From Kaistella gelatinilytica (lineage in GTDB: Bacteria > Bacteroidota > Bacteroidia > Flavobacteriales > Weeksellaceae): a DNA stretch of 64,000 nt. The notes beneath the pieces were generated by a model. It did not search any database, had not been told where the DNA came from, and saw only the letters and a list, made by a program, of their open reading frames with translations. Below are positions 63,936 to 64,000 of the stretch, piece by piece (within the stretch, counting starts at the first letter, position 1; every line of letters starts with the position of its first letter). The position numbers and the translations under genes are program-made. The DNA lies in contig NZ_JADPVI010000003.1 in the NCBI RefSeq assembly GCF_015679325.1, forward strand, positions 1 to 64,000, in the 5' to 3' direction.

Positions 63936-64000
63936 ATGCAGAATCTCAGAAAGAAATATCATTTTTGGCGTTTCTACTTTACAACCAGAAATCTGCGTAA
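63936..64000 (+). CDS. Start of a gene cut by the window end
   Basis: ATG at 63936, directly after the previous stop, opens a frame that reads MQNLRKKYHFWRFYFTTRNL and leaves the window. Likely another gene of the glycan cluster; too short to identify. Confidence 0.6.
   Translation, partial: MQNLRKKYHFWRFYFTTRNLR

Noticed and set aside
1-64000. CRISPR array, phage or insertion sequence
   Set aside because: No regularly spaced repeats, transposase, integrase or phage structural gene was found.

Overview
The window is about 64 kb of low-GC DNA from a member of the Bacteroidota, class Flavobacteriia, most likely the Chryseobacterium/Kaistella group (Weeksellaceae). Support for this: a SusC/SusD outer-membrane pair, a TonB-ExbB-ExbD-ExbD operon with the Bacteroidota-type long ExbB and two ExbDs, bacillithiol synthesis (bshC), a GYDIA-type GHMP kinase, Bacteroidota-style promoters (TTTG-N19-TAnnTTTG) and almost no Shine-Dalgarno sequences, several TTG starts, and a tmRNA whose tag reads GDQEFALAA. 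No phage, insertion sequence, CRISPR array, rRNA or tRNA was found.

Layout. 0.3-6.2 kb (minus): ExbB-ExbD-ExbD-TonB operon, followed by a small membrane protein, a PstS-like lipoprotein and a TPR protein. 6.4-9.4 kb: leuS. 9.4-16 kb: small lipoprotein, a glycosyltransferase pair, an ECF sigma factor, WaaA (Kdo transferase), an NlpC/P60 peptidase, an O-methyltransferase and an OmpA-type lipoprotein. 16-20.5 kb (plus): tilS, dsbD and an alpha/beta hydrolase. 20.5-29.4 kb (mainly minus): AAA ATPase, a toxin-antitoxin pair whose toxin is broken by an in-frame stop, lipoproteins, and two transcription units that appear to share one winged-helix regulator and an identical palindromic operator laid over their start sites; then PspC, GNAT, SIMPL and two paralogous exported proteins. 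29.4-30.5 kb: repeat-rich intergenic stretch and ssrA (tmRNA). 30.5-42.2 kb (minus): small membrane proteins, M48 peptidase, pckA, GHMP kinase, fabD, a four-LysM/receptor-like fusion, bshC and a porin-like protein. 42.4-46.9 kb: an isolated SusD/SusC pair with a strong terminator and a promoter-embedded inverted repeat. 47.1-51.9 kb: rimP-nusA-infB operon with a textbook promoter. 52.1-64 kb (plus): a surface polysaccharide/O-antigen cluster (UDP-glucose dehydrogenase, membrane protein, Wzm/Wzt-type ABC exporter, acyltransferase, fucosyltransferase-like GT11, three GT2 enzymes, an AsnB-like amidotransferase, a GT-B-like protein) that runs off the window end.

How it fits together. The ExbB/ExbD/TonB operon would energise TonB-dependent receptors such as the SusC here. 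WaaA adds Kdo to lipid A, and the 52-64 kb cluster plausibly makes and exports a polymer containing uronic acid, possibly amidated by the AsnB-like enzyme.

Most notable observations: (1) the two-promoter regulon with CAAAGTACTTTG operators; (2) three copies of a structured intergenic element whose closing stem shows compensatory base changes, i.e. a real RNA or hairpin element (possibly the Flavo-1 family, not verified); (3) the TA toxin pseudogene beside an intact antitoxin; (4) a frameshifted membrane protein inside the regulator operon.
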